Shown here: piece after piece, positions 1 through 8,850 of the stretch
How the letters are laid out: each line of letters opens with the position of its first letter
Numbering within the stretch: position 1 is the first letter of the stretch
From: CS4-C045 sp963844115
GTDB taxonomy: Bacteria; Planctomycetota; Planctomycetia; Pirellulales; UBA7805
Direction: 5' to 3'
Assembly: GCA_963844115.1 (NCBI GenBank)
Contig: CAWJNN010000062.1
Coordinates: 15,395 to 79,394 of the forward strand
DNA: 64,000 nucleotides
Notes under the pieces: model-generated
Database searches by the model: none
What the model was told of the DNA's origin: nothing
Seen by the model: the letters and a program-made list of their open reading frames with translations, nothing else
Translations under genes and position numbers: made by a program

Positions 1-1
1 A

Positions 2-298
2 GAGGAAGCAAAGTTTTTCAAGATGCAGCCGCTGATTGAAGAAACCGCGCTGAAGTTGGCCGAGTCGGATGACGAACTGATGCGCGAATTTCTGACGAAC
101 TATTCGGTTTCTTCCAGCGAAGCGCTCTTTCACCGCTGGCAGAAGCTGGCCAAGGAAATCATTGTCAAGCATAACGACGGCTGGGTCAAAGAGCCGGGCA
201 AGATACCCGAAGGCATCGGTTACCCGGAAGAGTGGCTGCGACGGGTCGTCGAAGAGCGGCCCAAACAATACGTCGTCGAAGGCGGCGTGGATCACTAG
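2..298 (+). CDS. C69-family dipeptidase, C-terminal fragment
   Basis: The reading frame is open to the left edge, so only the last 98 residues of a longer protein are visible. They resemble the C-terminal helical tail of the C69 (formerly U34) dipeptidase at 20824-22398: both have an acidic stretch, then a FLT motif, then an alternating hydrophobic helix ending in a (D/N)(E/G)W-like segment (here FLTNYSVSSSEAL and IVKHNDGW). C69 enzymes are N-terminal-nucleophile cysteine peptidases; the catalytic Cys would lie outside the window. The internal ATG at 23 is not a convincing start because the frame continues upstream without a stop. The assignment rests on similarity to the second copy in the window and on remembered family features, so it is tentative. 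Confidence 0.55.
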   Translation, partial: EEAKFFKMQPLIEETALKLAESDDELMREFLTNYSVSSSEALFHRWQKLAKEIIVKHNDGWVKEPGKIPEGIGYPEEWLRRVVEERPKQYVVEGGVDH

Positions 299-327
299 TC
301 CCGTAGGCAAGTTTACTCAGAGTAAAA

Positions 328-440
328 ACCAAAGAACCACGAATGAACACAAATAGACACGAATTCTCTGGAATTTCTGGGGTTTTGTCCTTCCCGCGGC
401 GTAGATCGGATTCGTGTTCATTCGCGTCCATTCGTGGTTC
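328..440. repeat. Dispersed palindrome, family A (gaaccacgaatg type)
   Basis: Imperfect inverted repeat with arms at about 328-365 and 410-440. The left arm reads GAACCACGAATGAACAC and the right arm is its near-exact complement ending CATTCGTGGTTC. The same arms recur at 7005-7106, 7287-7535, 7786-7820 and three times within 24600-25190. No gene lies inside it; the rest of the 299-541 gap shows nothing else. Confidence 0.85.
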
Positions 441-541
441 GTTTTTTGGCAGTTGTCCTGGCGAATTCGCCGTGGCGTTATCGGTTTGAGTAGTTTAGAT
501 TCGGCATGCAGAGCATGCCCTACGGGCCGCCGGAACGCGAC

Positions 542-1747
542 CTACGCTTCGAGTTCGATCTCGCGCGGCCACTGTTGGTACGCTTCCCAATAGGTCTTCT
601 TCAGCGCGATCTCGTCCTCGTCCGCGGTCGGCTGGACTCGTCCGTCCACATCCGTCGCACGGGAAACGAGCGCGTGTTTGCCCGCCGCGAGGTCGCCTAG
701 ATCGATGGAAAAGAACGTCCAACAGAACTGGGAACGCGGTTCTTTATCCAACGTCGCCGGTTGCCACGGCCCGTCGTCGACTTTGACCTCAACGTTCTTG
801 ATTGCCGTACCGTCGCTCCAAACCGCGCCGTAGGCTTTGGCCGGAATCACGTTGTCGTGGGTGGGCCGTCGCGTGACGCGCGCGACAATCGATTTAAGAT
901 TCATACGATTCACGGACGTTTCCACGTAAACGATTTCGTCCCCGCGCCGTTCTCCGCGGACCGTAACGTAATCGCGTGCCATGAAGCGACCCATGTACCG
1001 CGTGTCCCGAACTTCGATTCGCCTCAGCCATTTGACATTCGCAATTCCGTACCAACCGGGCACGATCAACCGCACCGGCGCTCCGTTGCGCTGTTCCAGC
1101 GGTTGGCCGTTCCGCTCGTAGGCCAGCAGCAGGTTCAGGTTCATCGCGTCGTCAATCGACATGCTGCGCCCGAACGGCACATCTATGGTTACCTCGCGAG
1201 GCGTGTCCTTGCGCAGCGTTTCACTTTTGTGGTCGACGCCAATAAATACAATTTCCTTGGCCTGGGGCTGGATGCCGGCATCCTTTAAGAGGGGTGCCAG
1301 GGACGTGCCAGTCCATTTGCTGTTGTAAATCGCGCTCATGAATCCCTTGGAGACGCCGTTGCCCGAACACTCCAGCGTCATCAACTGGTCTCGCTTCGGC
1401 AACGCTTGTAGATCCTGCCTGCTGAACGCCCGCGGCTTATCGACCAGCCCGGTAATTTCGAGCACATGTTGGTCGGCGTCAAATTCGGGAACCCCGTAGT
1501 GCGACACACTGAAGACCTGGTCCTGCGGAGTGATCCAATTGTCTAGCGTTTCCCAATCCAGGATTTCGGGCCGGGAACGCGGCATGTCCAGAAACGGCAC
1601 CAGCTGCTCGTCCACATCTTGTGCCGGAAAAACAAACTCCGGCAACGACATCTGGGCCAGCAAGGCGGCGATCGCTGCCGTACCGTTCTTCAAGACGTCG
1701 CGGCGTGAAGTGCCCTGCGGCGAGTTACTCTCTGCGTCAATCGTCAT
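542..1747 (-). CDS. Sulfite-oxidase-like molybdopterin oxidoreductase, Tat-exported
   Basis: Intact 401-residue protein. It has a twin-arginine signal (SRRDVLK, residues 14-20, followed by an Ala/Leu-rich segment), so it should be exported folded with its cofactor. Residues about 60-260 form the oxidoreductase molybdopterin domain; Cys127 in TLECSGNG is the expected molybdenum ligand of the sulfite oxidase family. Residues about 280-395 match the Mo-co dimerisation domain. Family members oxidise sulfite to sulfate in the periplasm and pass electrons to a cytochrome or copper protein. Its start codon lies inside the 3' end of the upstream cupredoxin gene (11-bp overlap), indicating co-transcription and suggesting the cupredoxin as electron acceptor. 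The true substrate is not proven; related YedY-like enzymes act on other S-oxides. Confidence 0.85.
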   Translation of the reverse strand: MTIDAESNSPQGTSRRDVLKNGTAAIAALLAQMSLPEFVFPAQDVDEQLVPFLDMPRSRPEILDWETLDNWITPQDQVFSVSHYGVPEFDADQHVLEITGLVDKPRAFSRQDLQALPKRDQLMTLECSGNGVSKGFMSAIYNSKWTGTSLAPLLKDAGIQPQAKEIVFIGVDHKSETLRKDTPREVTIDVPFGRSMSIDDAMNLNLLLAYERNGQPLEQRNGAPVRLIVPGWYGIANVKWLRRIEVRDTRYMGRFMARDYVTVRGERRGDEIVYVETSVNRMNLKSIVARVTRRPTHDNVIPAKAYGAVWSDGTAIKNVEVKVDDGPWQPATLDKEPRSQFCWTFFSIDLGDLAAGKHALVSRATDVDGRVQPTADEDEIALKKTYWEAYQQWPREIELEA

Positions 1748-2501
1748 TTTTTGCCTCCCTCAGGCCATCCGGCGAAGCATGAATTTCTAACTTGACCGTC
1801 TGACCGGCTTGCACCGTGATGTTCTTTTTCCAGAATAACCCGCCCGCTGCGTGAGCCATGTGCAGCTGATATTCGCCGGCGGGGACATCGGGTATACGAA
1901 AGCGACCATCTGCCGAGGTGACCTGATAGAACGGATGATCGAACACGTAAATCCAGGCCGCCATATTGCTGTGATAGGTGCAGCCTATTTGGATAGGCCG
2001 CCGAACTCCGCCGCCGCGAGGGAACGTATGCGTATATTCACCGCCGGGAGGCGTGTTGATCGAAAAGGGTTGCCCGTCATTGGTACGCACACTGTGAACC
2101 TGTGGATCACTGTTCGTAAATTTGACTCGATCGCCAGCTCGAATGGCGATGGTTTCCGGCACAAACCGAAAATTCTTCTGATCGATGACCGTCATCGTGA
2201 TTTCCTGTCGCACACCGACATTACTGAGACGCGGTCCGTGTAAGCCGACCACCGCTTCGGCCAAATTGCCGGCCTTTGGGTCCTTGATATAATAGCGACC
2301 GTATCGCCAGGGGTGTTGGGGATCGGCATGGTAATGAAGCGTCCCCTCAATGATACCGGTCGTTACGTCCTCCGCGACCGAACCATCGTCTGCATTCGCC
2401 TGGCCAGCCGGTAAGCTCAATGCGGCCGTCTGAACTAGTCCGCACCAAAGTACGAGTAATGCGATGGGGCATCTAAGGGTTGGTCGACGCTGCTGTTGCA
2501 T
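1737..2501 (-). CDS. Secreted cupredoxin-domain protein
   Basis: A 254-residue protein read from the ATG at 2501, chosen because it gives a Sec signal peptide (hydrophobic residues about 11-33 ending at AGQANA). The frame extends upstream to 2648 but the added sequence is not signal-like. Residues about 95-190 form a plastocyanin-like fold with a complete type 1 copper set: His136 (SDPQVHS), then Cys174, His177 and Met180 in the spacing C-x2-H-x2-M. A small carboxypeptidase-regulatory-like beta domain follows (about 190-245). It lies directly upstream of the sulfite-oxidase-like gene and overlaps it by 11 bp, so electron transfer between the two is a reasonable inference. Confidence 0.8.
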   Translation of the reverse strand: MQQQRRPTLRCPIALLVLWCGLVQTAALSLPAGQANADDGSVAEDVTTGIIEGTLHYHADPQHPWRYGRYYIKDPKAGNLAEAVVGLHGPRLSNVGVRQEITMTVIDQKNFRFVPETIAIRAGDRVKFTNSDPQVHSVRTNDGQPFSINTPPGGEYTHTFPRGGGVRRPIQIGCTYHSNMAAWIYVFDHPFYQVTSADGRFRIPDVPAGEYQLHMAHAAGGLFWKKNITVQAGQTVKLEIHASPDGLREAKNDD

Positions 2502-2580
2502 AAAAGCTGGCTCAAATAAATGCCCGCAAAACTCACGACTCGTGAATTCTACAAACCAATTATAAACGATACGAAAGCAT

Positions 2581-3908
2581 ATGTCAGCCAACGATTCGCT
2601 CGGCCAATTCGCCGCTCTGTTCGTTTCCGCCATCACATCGATCGGCATCGCCTTGGCGCCCGCAGGCGTTTCGGGCGATGAGTGGCCTCAATGGCGCGGC
2701 CCGAATCGAGACGGCGTGTGGCGCGAGACGGGAATTGTCCGGCAGTTCTCCGACAAACGCCTCAAGCCACGCTGGAGCCAACCGATAGCCAGCGGCTATA
2801 GCGGACCGACCGTAGCCGATGGCCGTGTCTACGTCACCGACCGTGTGGTCGAGCCGGAACAAATCGAACGCGTCCACTGTTTCGATTGGCAAACAGGTCG
2901 ACCGCTATGGATACACACCTACGATGCACCGTACGGAAAGATCGGATACACGGCCGGGCCGCGGGCCGCCGTGACGATCGACGACGGCCGCGCGTTTGCT
3001 TTGGGATCGATGGGACACCTGCATTGCCTGGACGCGGCCAGCGGCGAGGTCCTTTGGCAGCGCGACCTGGACACCGAATACAAGATCCGGATGCCGATCT
3101 GGGGCATCGCCGCAGCGCCGATCGTGGACGGCGACCTGCTGATCCTTCAGATCGGCGGCAGCGACGGCGCGTGCCTGGTAGCGCTGGATAAGACGACGGG
3201 AAGCGAAAAATGGCGAGCACTGGACGATCGAGCATCCTACTCGGCGCCCATTTTTATCCGGCAGGCGGGGCGCCGCGTCCTGGTATGCTGGACGGGTGAC
3301 AATATTGTCGGTCTGAATGCGCAAACGGGCGAAGTGTTTTGGGAACACCCGTTTGCACCGGCGCAGATGATAATCAACGTTCCTACGCCGGTCGTCGCTA
3401 AGAATCGCATGTTCTTGACCGCGTTTTACGACGGCGCGGAAATGCTGCGTCTGGGAACAGAACAACTGACCGTCGAACGAGTCTGCGCAAGAAGGGCGCC
3501 GACGAACAGCAGACCGAGGCCCTGCACTCGATGATCAGCACGCCGGTGATTCTGGGCGATTTTGTGTACGGCGTGGACAGCTACGGGCAACTGCGCTGCC
3601 TGGAGGCCGACACCGGCAAACGAGTGTGGGAAGATTTGACGGCGACACCCAAGGCCCGTTGGAGCACGATCCATATGGTACGCAACGGCGACCATATGTG
3701 GATGTTCAACGAACGTGGCGAGCTGCTTATCGGAAAACTTTCACCCGATGGCTTCACAGAAATCAGTCGCACCAAGGTGATTGATCCGACGACCGATCAG
3801 CTCCGTCGGCGTGGCGGCGTCTGCTGGGCCCATCCGGCTTTTGCCTACAAACACATCTTCGCACGAAGCGATAAAGAAATCATTTGCACCAGCCTGGCGG
3901 CGGAATAA
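2581..3908 (+). CDS. PQQ-repeat beta-propeller protein, broken by one frameshift
   Basis: Secreted propeller of about 442 residues: a signal peptide at residues 1-32, then DEWPQWRGPNRDGVW, the usual opening of planctomycete PQQ-like/BamB-like quinoprotein propellers, followed by repeats with AxxGxxxW-type motifs (GRPLWIH, GEVLWQ, GSEKWR, GEVFWEH, GKRVWED). The first frame ends at 3534, but a second frame resumes at about 3485 as RKKGADEQQTEALHS and runs to 3908. Inserting one base after 3485 (codon TGG for Trp) restores a continuous protein. Such proteins are usually periplasmic and of unknown substrate; true PQQ binding cannot be judged from the sequence. It is divergent from the cupredoxin gene, about 80 bp away. 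Confidence 0.75.
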
Positions 3909-4434
3909 GGCGGGATCATGATCTCAAGGCTTGCCAGGCCGGAACAAGCGACGCGCAGCTCCGCCATCAATTATCACACTAAACCCTCATCACTTCTCAC
4001 ACTTAACCCTCCCGGAGGGAGGGTGAATTCTATCTATTAGCTGAGACAGAAAAGTTCCGTACGCCGGAAAAAGCGACGTACGTGTTTAGCGTGCATGCGG
4101 TCGGCCAAAGTCGTTTAACCCGCTGCCGTAGGCGAGGTTCCGTGCTGGTTATTAGGCCTCGCCTTCGGCAACGGGTTAAACGATCGCATCTCGAAATGAT
4201 ACTCCTTGCAGGCTAAACACGTACCAAGCGACGCGTAGTTCCGGCGTCCATAATCACGATTCTCGTTGCCCGTAAACTGGTCAAAACATGCCGGAATTCC
4301 GGCTGCGCCGGGATCGGCTCAAGGAATTTCGAAACACGTTCTGAGCACTGATTCACCTGCGCAGTTTTGACGGCGATCGTTGGACAAACTAGAATCGGCG
4401 GCACGTGGCAACTCCTAAATCAACGAGGTGAATC
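3909..4434. repeat. Intergenic region with a nested palindrome (family B)
   Basis: No gene is visible in this 526-bp gap. It holds an inverted repeat with 26-base arms at 4112-4137 and 4157-4182 (outer ends CGTTTAACCCG / CGGGTTAAACG, two mismatches), itself enclosed by a second pair, GTACGTGTTTAGC near 4079 and its complement near 4211-4223. The inner arms belong to a family marked by GTTTAA(C/T)CC ends that also occurs at 13965-13993 and 41786-41859. A short run CCCTCCCGGAGGGAGGG at about 4004 could be a weak hairpin after the propeller gene. Confidence 0.75.
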
Positions 4435-5382
4435 ATGCCCACAGTATCCCGAACAGCAACGATTGCGGTCTTAATCCTGGTCGTCGCGACGTGCGGCAGG
4501 GTTGGGGCGGCCGAACAGATGCTGGAGCTGCCGCTGCAAACGCGCGACCCGCAAACCGGTGAAGTAAAGATCGAGAAAATCAAGGTTAATCCCAAAGAGG
4601 TCGGCGTTGTCGCTGTCGACATGTGGAACTGGCATTGGTGCAAGACTTCCACCATGCGCGTGGGTGCGCTCGTCCCGCGGATGAATCGCTGTCTCGAAGT
4701 CGCGCGGGACATGGGCATGCAGGTTTTCCTCTGTCCCTCCGACGTTACCGACAACTACGTGGGCACACCGCAATTGGAATCGCTGACAGTCGTGCAGCGG
4801 ATTGCCGTGCCCAAGATCAAGGTGATCAACAGTCCGCCGGCCGTCGATGGCGGCGGTTGTACCTGTGCGGGCAAACATCGCTGTCAGGTGAACTTTGGCT
4901 GGGACGGCATGGCTCCCGACCTGGTGATTGGTCCGGACGACCTGATGCCGAACGACGCCCAGATGCTGTACTCCGTCTGCCAGGCCAAGGGCCTCAAGCA
5001 CCTGATCTACATGGGCGTGCATACGCAGGCGTGTTTGTTGGGTAAGTCGATCGGCCTGAAGTATATGACCGAAGCGGGTATGCATTGCATTCTGGCGCGG
5101 GACCTGACCGACGCCCATGGCCGCTATGAACCGGAGAAAGGCATCACGCCGGATGACTTTACCGCCGAAGTCGTGCGGCATTTTGAAAAGTACCTGTCGC
5201 CGACCATCAACATGGGTGACACGCTGCGCGCGGCAGGCAAATGGGACGAAAGCTGGATCGTCGATCCCATCCGGATCGCTCCTTGGGGCATTCCCACTCG
5301 TCCGCATCTGTTTGAAGACGACGAAATCACCGTTACCCTGACCTCACCCTTACTAAACACGAGGTCCGAATGTCCAAATTGA
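4435..5382 (+). CDS. Secreted isochorismatase-like cysteine hydrolase, copy 1
   Basis: A 315-residue protein with a signal peptide (residues 1-26) and an isochorismatase/nicotinamidase fold. Asp62 (VVAVDMWNWHW) and Cys200 (MGVHTQACLLGKS) occupy the positions of the family's catalytic Asp and Cys; the substrate is unknown. A cysteine-rich insertion (GGGCTCAGKHRC, about 139-150) is shared with copy 2 and seems specific to this subgroup. The protein is about 70 percent similar by eye to copy 2, which starts 13 bp before this gene stops, so the pair is probably one transcript. Homology ends at ITVTLTSP, exactly where copy 2 enters its C-terminal domains; the last dozen residues are unrelated. This suggests a tandem duplication in which copy 1 kept only the catalytic domain. 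Confidence 0.75.
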   Translation: MPTVSRTATIAVLILVVATCGRVGAAEQMLELPLQTRDPQTGEVKIEKIKVNPKEVGVVAVDMWNWHWCKTSTMRVGALVPRMNRCLEVARDMGMQVFLCPSDVTDNYVGTPQLESLTVVQRIAVPKIKVINSPPAVDGGGCTCAGKHRCQVNFGWDGMAPDLVIGPDDLMPNDAQMLYSVCQAKGLKHLIYMGVHTQACLLGKSIGLKYMTEAGMHCILARDLTDAHGRYEPEKGITPDDFTAEVVRHFEKYLSPTINMGDTLRAAGKWDESWIVDPIRIAPWGIPTRPHLFEDDEITVTLTSPLLNTRSECPN

Positions 5383-6973
5383 GATTGCAGCGCGCTGGCG
5401 TGGTGCTTAGCGTGTGGTGTGTTTTCAGCCTGGCTGCTTCCCACGCGAGTGCCGAACCTGGCGTGTTGACCTTGAACCTGCAAACCCGTGACGCTACCGG
5501 CACGGTGAAATTGACGCCGGAGAAAGTGCAGCTGGACAAGGTCGGTGTGGTCGTGGTCGACATGTGGAATTACCACTGGTGCAAGACCTCGACCATGCGC
5601 GTGGCGGCCATGGTGCCGCGAATGAACCACTGTCTGGAAGCGTTGCGAGAAATGGGTGCCCAGGTTTTTCTGTGCCCTTCGGACGTGGCAGACAACTACG
5701 TCGGTTGGCCCATGAAGGAGGCGGTCGATGCCGTGCCGCGTCATGCGGTGCCAAAAATCAAGGAGCTGACCTGTCCCGCGGCTCCGGACGGCGGAGGTTG
5801 CACCTGTAGCGGGCCACGGTGCGCGGGCAACTGGGGCTGGGACGCCATGCACCCGGACCTTGTCATCGGACCGGGCGACCTGATGCCCAACGATCAGCAG
5901 GCCCTTTACTCCATTTGTAAGGAAAAAGGAATCACACACCTTGTGTACATGGGTGTGCATACCCAGGTATGCCTGTTGGGAAAATCGATTGGACTGTTGA
6001 ACATGTCCAACGCCGGTCTGAAATGTATTTTGTGTCGCGATCTGACCGACGCTCACGGCCATTACTTGCCGGAGCAGGGGGTCACACCGGATGATTTTAC
6101 GGCCAAGGTCGTCCGGCACTTCGAGCAGTACCTGTCCCCCACGGTCAATATGGTTAACGAGCTGCGTAGGGCGGGCAAATGGGATGACCAGTGGGTCGTC
6201 GACCCCGTGCGGTTCGCGCCGTGGGGCACGCCGGGGCGGCCGCATATCTTTGAAGATCAGGTGACGGTCACGCTGACCGCGCCGTGGCAGCCGCCGGCAA
6301 CGATCCGATATACGCTGGACGGCAGCCAGCCTACATCCGAGTCCACGAAATACGAGGGACCGATCACGATCAGCGAAACGAAACATTTTCGCGCGGCGGC
6401 GTTTCAGGACGGCAAGCGCGTGTGCCTCGAGTCGGAGGCGATGTGCACCCGGTTACCGGCCCCGCCGCCCGCTCCGGACGTACACATGTCGGACGTTAGG
6501 CCATTGCGAGCCGTCGGACCGGGACATTCACCGGCCTCGACGCAGCATCGCTTCTCCGGCGACGCTGAACCACCGCAAAAAGACCGCAACAACCGTGGCG
6601 AGCCGCTGCAATTGCGTGGCAAGCAGTATACGAAGGGCATGGGTGTCCACGCGCCTGCCAGCTGCTGTACGAAGTGCAGCCGGAGTGGGACCGCTTCGTG
6701 GCGCTGGTGGGCGTGGACGAGTGGAGCTTGCGAGCCAACAACGGCAGCAACGTGGCGATGCATCCCAGCGTGGTGTTCAAAGTATTTATCGACGGCCGGC
6801 TGGCGACCGAAAGCCCTGTGATGCGCATCGCCGTGCCGCCCTGGCCTCTGGACATCAAGATCCCTGCCGGCAGCAAGATCATCAGCCTGGTCGCCACCGA
6901 CGGCGGCAACGGCAACCGCCACGACCTGGCCAACTGGGTCCGCGCCGGTTTCACGCTCAAGTCTGACAAGTAG
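5370..6973 (+). CDS. Isochorismatase-like hydrolase with chitobiase-C and NPCBM domains, copy 2, one frameshift
   Basis: Signal peptide (residues 1-28), then a catalytic domain parallel to copy 1, with Asp in VVVVDMWNYHW and Cys in MGVHTQVCLLGKS. After ITVTLTAP-like sequence comes a chitobiase/beta-hexosaminidase C-terminal-type module (RYTLDGSQPTSES, about 310-360), then an NPCBM/NEW2 carbohydrate-binding domain opening at KGMGVHAP. The NPCBM domain is split: the first frame derails at about 6655 (VHAPASCC) and the domain continues in another frame as CQLLYEVQPEWDRF up to LKSDK at 6973. One missing base explains it. The carbohydrate-binding tail implies action on or near polysaccharide. The enzymatic substrate is unknown. 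Confidence 0.75.
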
Positions 6974-7275
6974 GCCGGAAGTCTTTCACAAGATCTTCCA
7001 GAAACGAACCACGAATGGACACAAATGAACTCGAATGGGATTCAAACTAAGAGAAGGGTAACTTAAGCTCCGGCAAATTCGTGTCTATTCGAGTTCATTC
7101 GTGGTTCATCGTTTTTATGGAGTGCGTTGACTCGTCATCGCTTTGGATTTTCTGTTTCCCTGCGCGGCAGACTGCCCGACAAAGTGACGGCCAATCCCGG
7201 CGCACGGGACTACGAATCCACACAACGCTGGGACACTTCCGACATCTTCATCATCAGCGTCCATCAGCGTTCATT

Positions 7276-7497
7276 AGCGGTTAGAAAACGAACCACGAAT
7301 GAACCAATGAACACGAATAGTCCTAGCTATGACATTCGTGTGAATTGGCGAGGTACGCGCGCTGTGCGCGGGTCTCCCGACCCCGCACCGGCACCGACCG
7401 CAGGTCTCCACGCGTCCAGGGATAATTGAATGGGTGACGCAGGCCTAATGCGAAGGGAGACCTTCGGTCAGCGTATCGTCGGGGTCGGGAGACCCGC
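7276..7497. repeat. Direct repeat copy 1 with internal long palindrome (family C)
   Basis: This block is repeated almost base for base at 7775-7997. It begins with a family A half-site (AGCGGTTAGAAAACGAACC) and contains an imperfect palindrome whose 18-base arms are perfect: GCGGGTCTCCCGACCCCG at 7368-7385 and its complement at 7480-7497. Inner complementary segments (CCGACCGCAGGTCTCC near 7394 and GGAGACCTTCGGTC near 7456) extend the stem. Only copy 1 is followed by a matching family A right arm (about 7508-7535), so the family C element appears to sit inside a family A element. Confidence 0.85.
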
Positions 7498-7774
7498 CGA
7501 GCCCGTCTCTTCGTGTTCATTGGTGGTTCTTCTGTTTTCCGGCTCGAGTAATATTCCTGCGAACATTCCCGCGCCTGTTGACTTGACTACTTCTCCGTTT
7601 TCTCTGCGGCCTCCTGTTCAAATGTTTCCTTCATGAACAAGCAATTGAACAGGAGATAACAAAGGCAGCAGAGTGGGCAACAGCACTCTGTCAGGAACCG
7701 GGCATCTTCTGTCTTTGTGTTATTCGCGGCTATTCGCGCCATTCGCGGGCAATCCTCCTTTATTAGCGTCCATC

Positions 7775-7997
7775 AGCGGTTAGAAAACGAACCGCGAATG
7801 GACACCAATGAACACGAATAGTCCTAGCTATGACATTCGTGTGAATTGGCGAGGTACGGCGCTGTGCGCGGGTCTCCCGACCCCGCACCGGCACCGACCG
7901 CAGGTCTCCACGCGTCCAGGGATAATTGAATGGGTGACGCAGGCCTAATGCGAAGGGAGACCTTCGGTCAGCGTATCGTCGGGGTCGGGAGACCCGC
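7775..7997. repeat. Direct repeat copy 2 with internal long palindrome (family C)
   Basis: Second copy of the 7276-7497 block, offset by about 500 bp, with palindrome arms at 7868-7885 and 7980-7997. Differences from copy 1 are few (for example CGCGAATGG instead of CACGAATGA and one missing CG near 7857). Unlike copy 1 it is not followed by a family A right arm. Confidence 0.85.
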
Positions 7998-8555
7998 GCC
8001 GAGCCCGGGACATTCCCAACGACATTGCGAATTCGCCATCCTTGGCTCCTCCATTGTGCGGCTTGTTTGGAAACCGCAGCATGATGGAAGAGCCTTTTTT
8101 TGTGGAGATCAATTCATACACGGCCTACGGCCGTTTTTCCGAAAGTGCAGGCTCATTACATCCACCCGTTAAATCCGCGACTGACCCGAATCCCTTAAAC
8201 ATCTTCAATCGTTCTTTGCCAGCAGCACCGTCGGGGTGAAAAGTTGGACGCTAGAGAACGGCTGAGGATGTTTTTTTATTGGATGTTGAAAATCGACGAC
8301 GCAGAAATCAGCAGAAACGCGTTAGTCCCGGCGAGCCGTGAGTTATCGCAACGATCAGAAGTAACCGTGGGCCCGCCACTCGAAGATGCGCCCCGCCACG
8401 GCGGGCAGGCTGTGGCGTAGGCGGATTTGCAACTAGCGCCCAGCGGCTGATGAACCGACCGAGAGAAAAGCTCATGCTTCACACACACACACACACATAA
8501 AAACAAGTGCGTCGCTGCTGGCGACGTATCCGTTTTGCCCGGCGAGCCCGTAGAA

Positions 8556-8640
8556 GGTGCTCGTTCGCACGCTACGGCTGGTCCCCAACGAACCGGGGTC
8601 GGCCGAGAGAGCGTGCGGACGAGTGCCTTTTTTTGTTTTT
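8556..8640 (+). terminator. Long stem-loop followed by T-tract
   Basis: Arms GGTGCTCGTTCGCACGCT (8556-8573) and AGCGTGCGGACGAGTGCC (8610-8627) pair along their full 18 bases allowing G-U pairs. The loop itself folds: CGGCTGGTCCCC pairs with GGGGTCGGCCG around CAACGAACC. Seven T residues and then GTTTTT follow immediately, the layout of an intrinsic terminator on the plus strand. No gene reads into it from the left, so it may end a non-coding or leader transcript. Confidence 0.7.
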
Positions 8641-8850
8641 CGAGACTGAGCACGGATTACTTCTTTTCAAAAGGACGATTCTCATGTTGACCACCCACAC
8701 CACTAGCAGCGACCGCACAGGTTTGCACCGCCGCAGAGAGCCGACGCAAGTAAGTCGCCTGATTCGCGTTTCTTCGGCAGAGTCAGGTAGTTGATGCAAA
8801 GTTAGTTTTCACGAGTTTAGCTTTCACCATTTTTTTCAGGAGAAGATCCT

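Larger units (their letters stand above)
6974..8850. other. Gene-free repeat-rich interval
   Basis: About 1.9 kb without a convincing gene. It contains a family A palindrome (arms 7005-7034 and 7077-7106), the two copies of a 222-bp direct repeat, a further small palindrome around TTGAACAGGAG (about 7610-7660), a (CA)n run near 8478-8497 and a strong terminator-like hairpin at 8556-8640. Small open frames here are mostly the repeats read through and show no protein-like features. Confidence 0.7.

Noticed and set aside
5124..6386. 420-codon open frame on the minus strand opposite the isochorismatase genes
   Set aside because: It lies antisense to two well-conserved genes, is Arg/His-rich without domain or signal, and is a by-product of GC-rich codon use.
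8684..8794. Small 37-codon frame (MLTTHTTSSDRTG) after the 8556 hairpin with a nearby AAAGGACG
   Set aside because: No recognisable family, weak ribosome site, could be leader sequence; not enough to call a gene.
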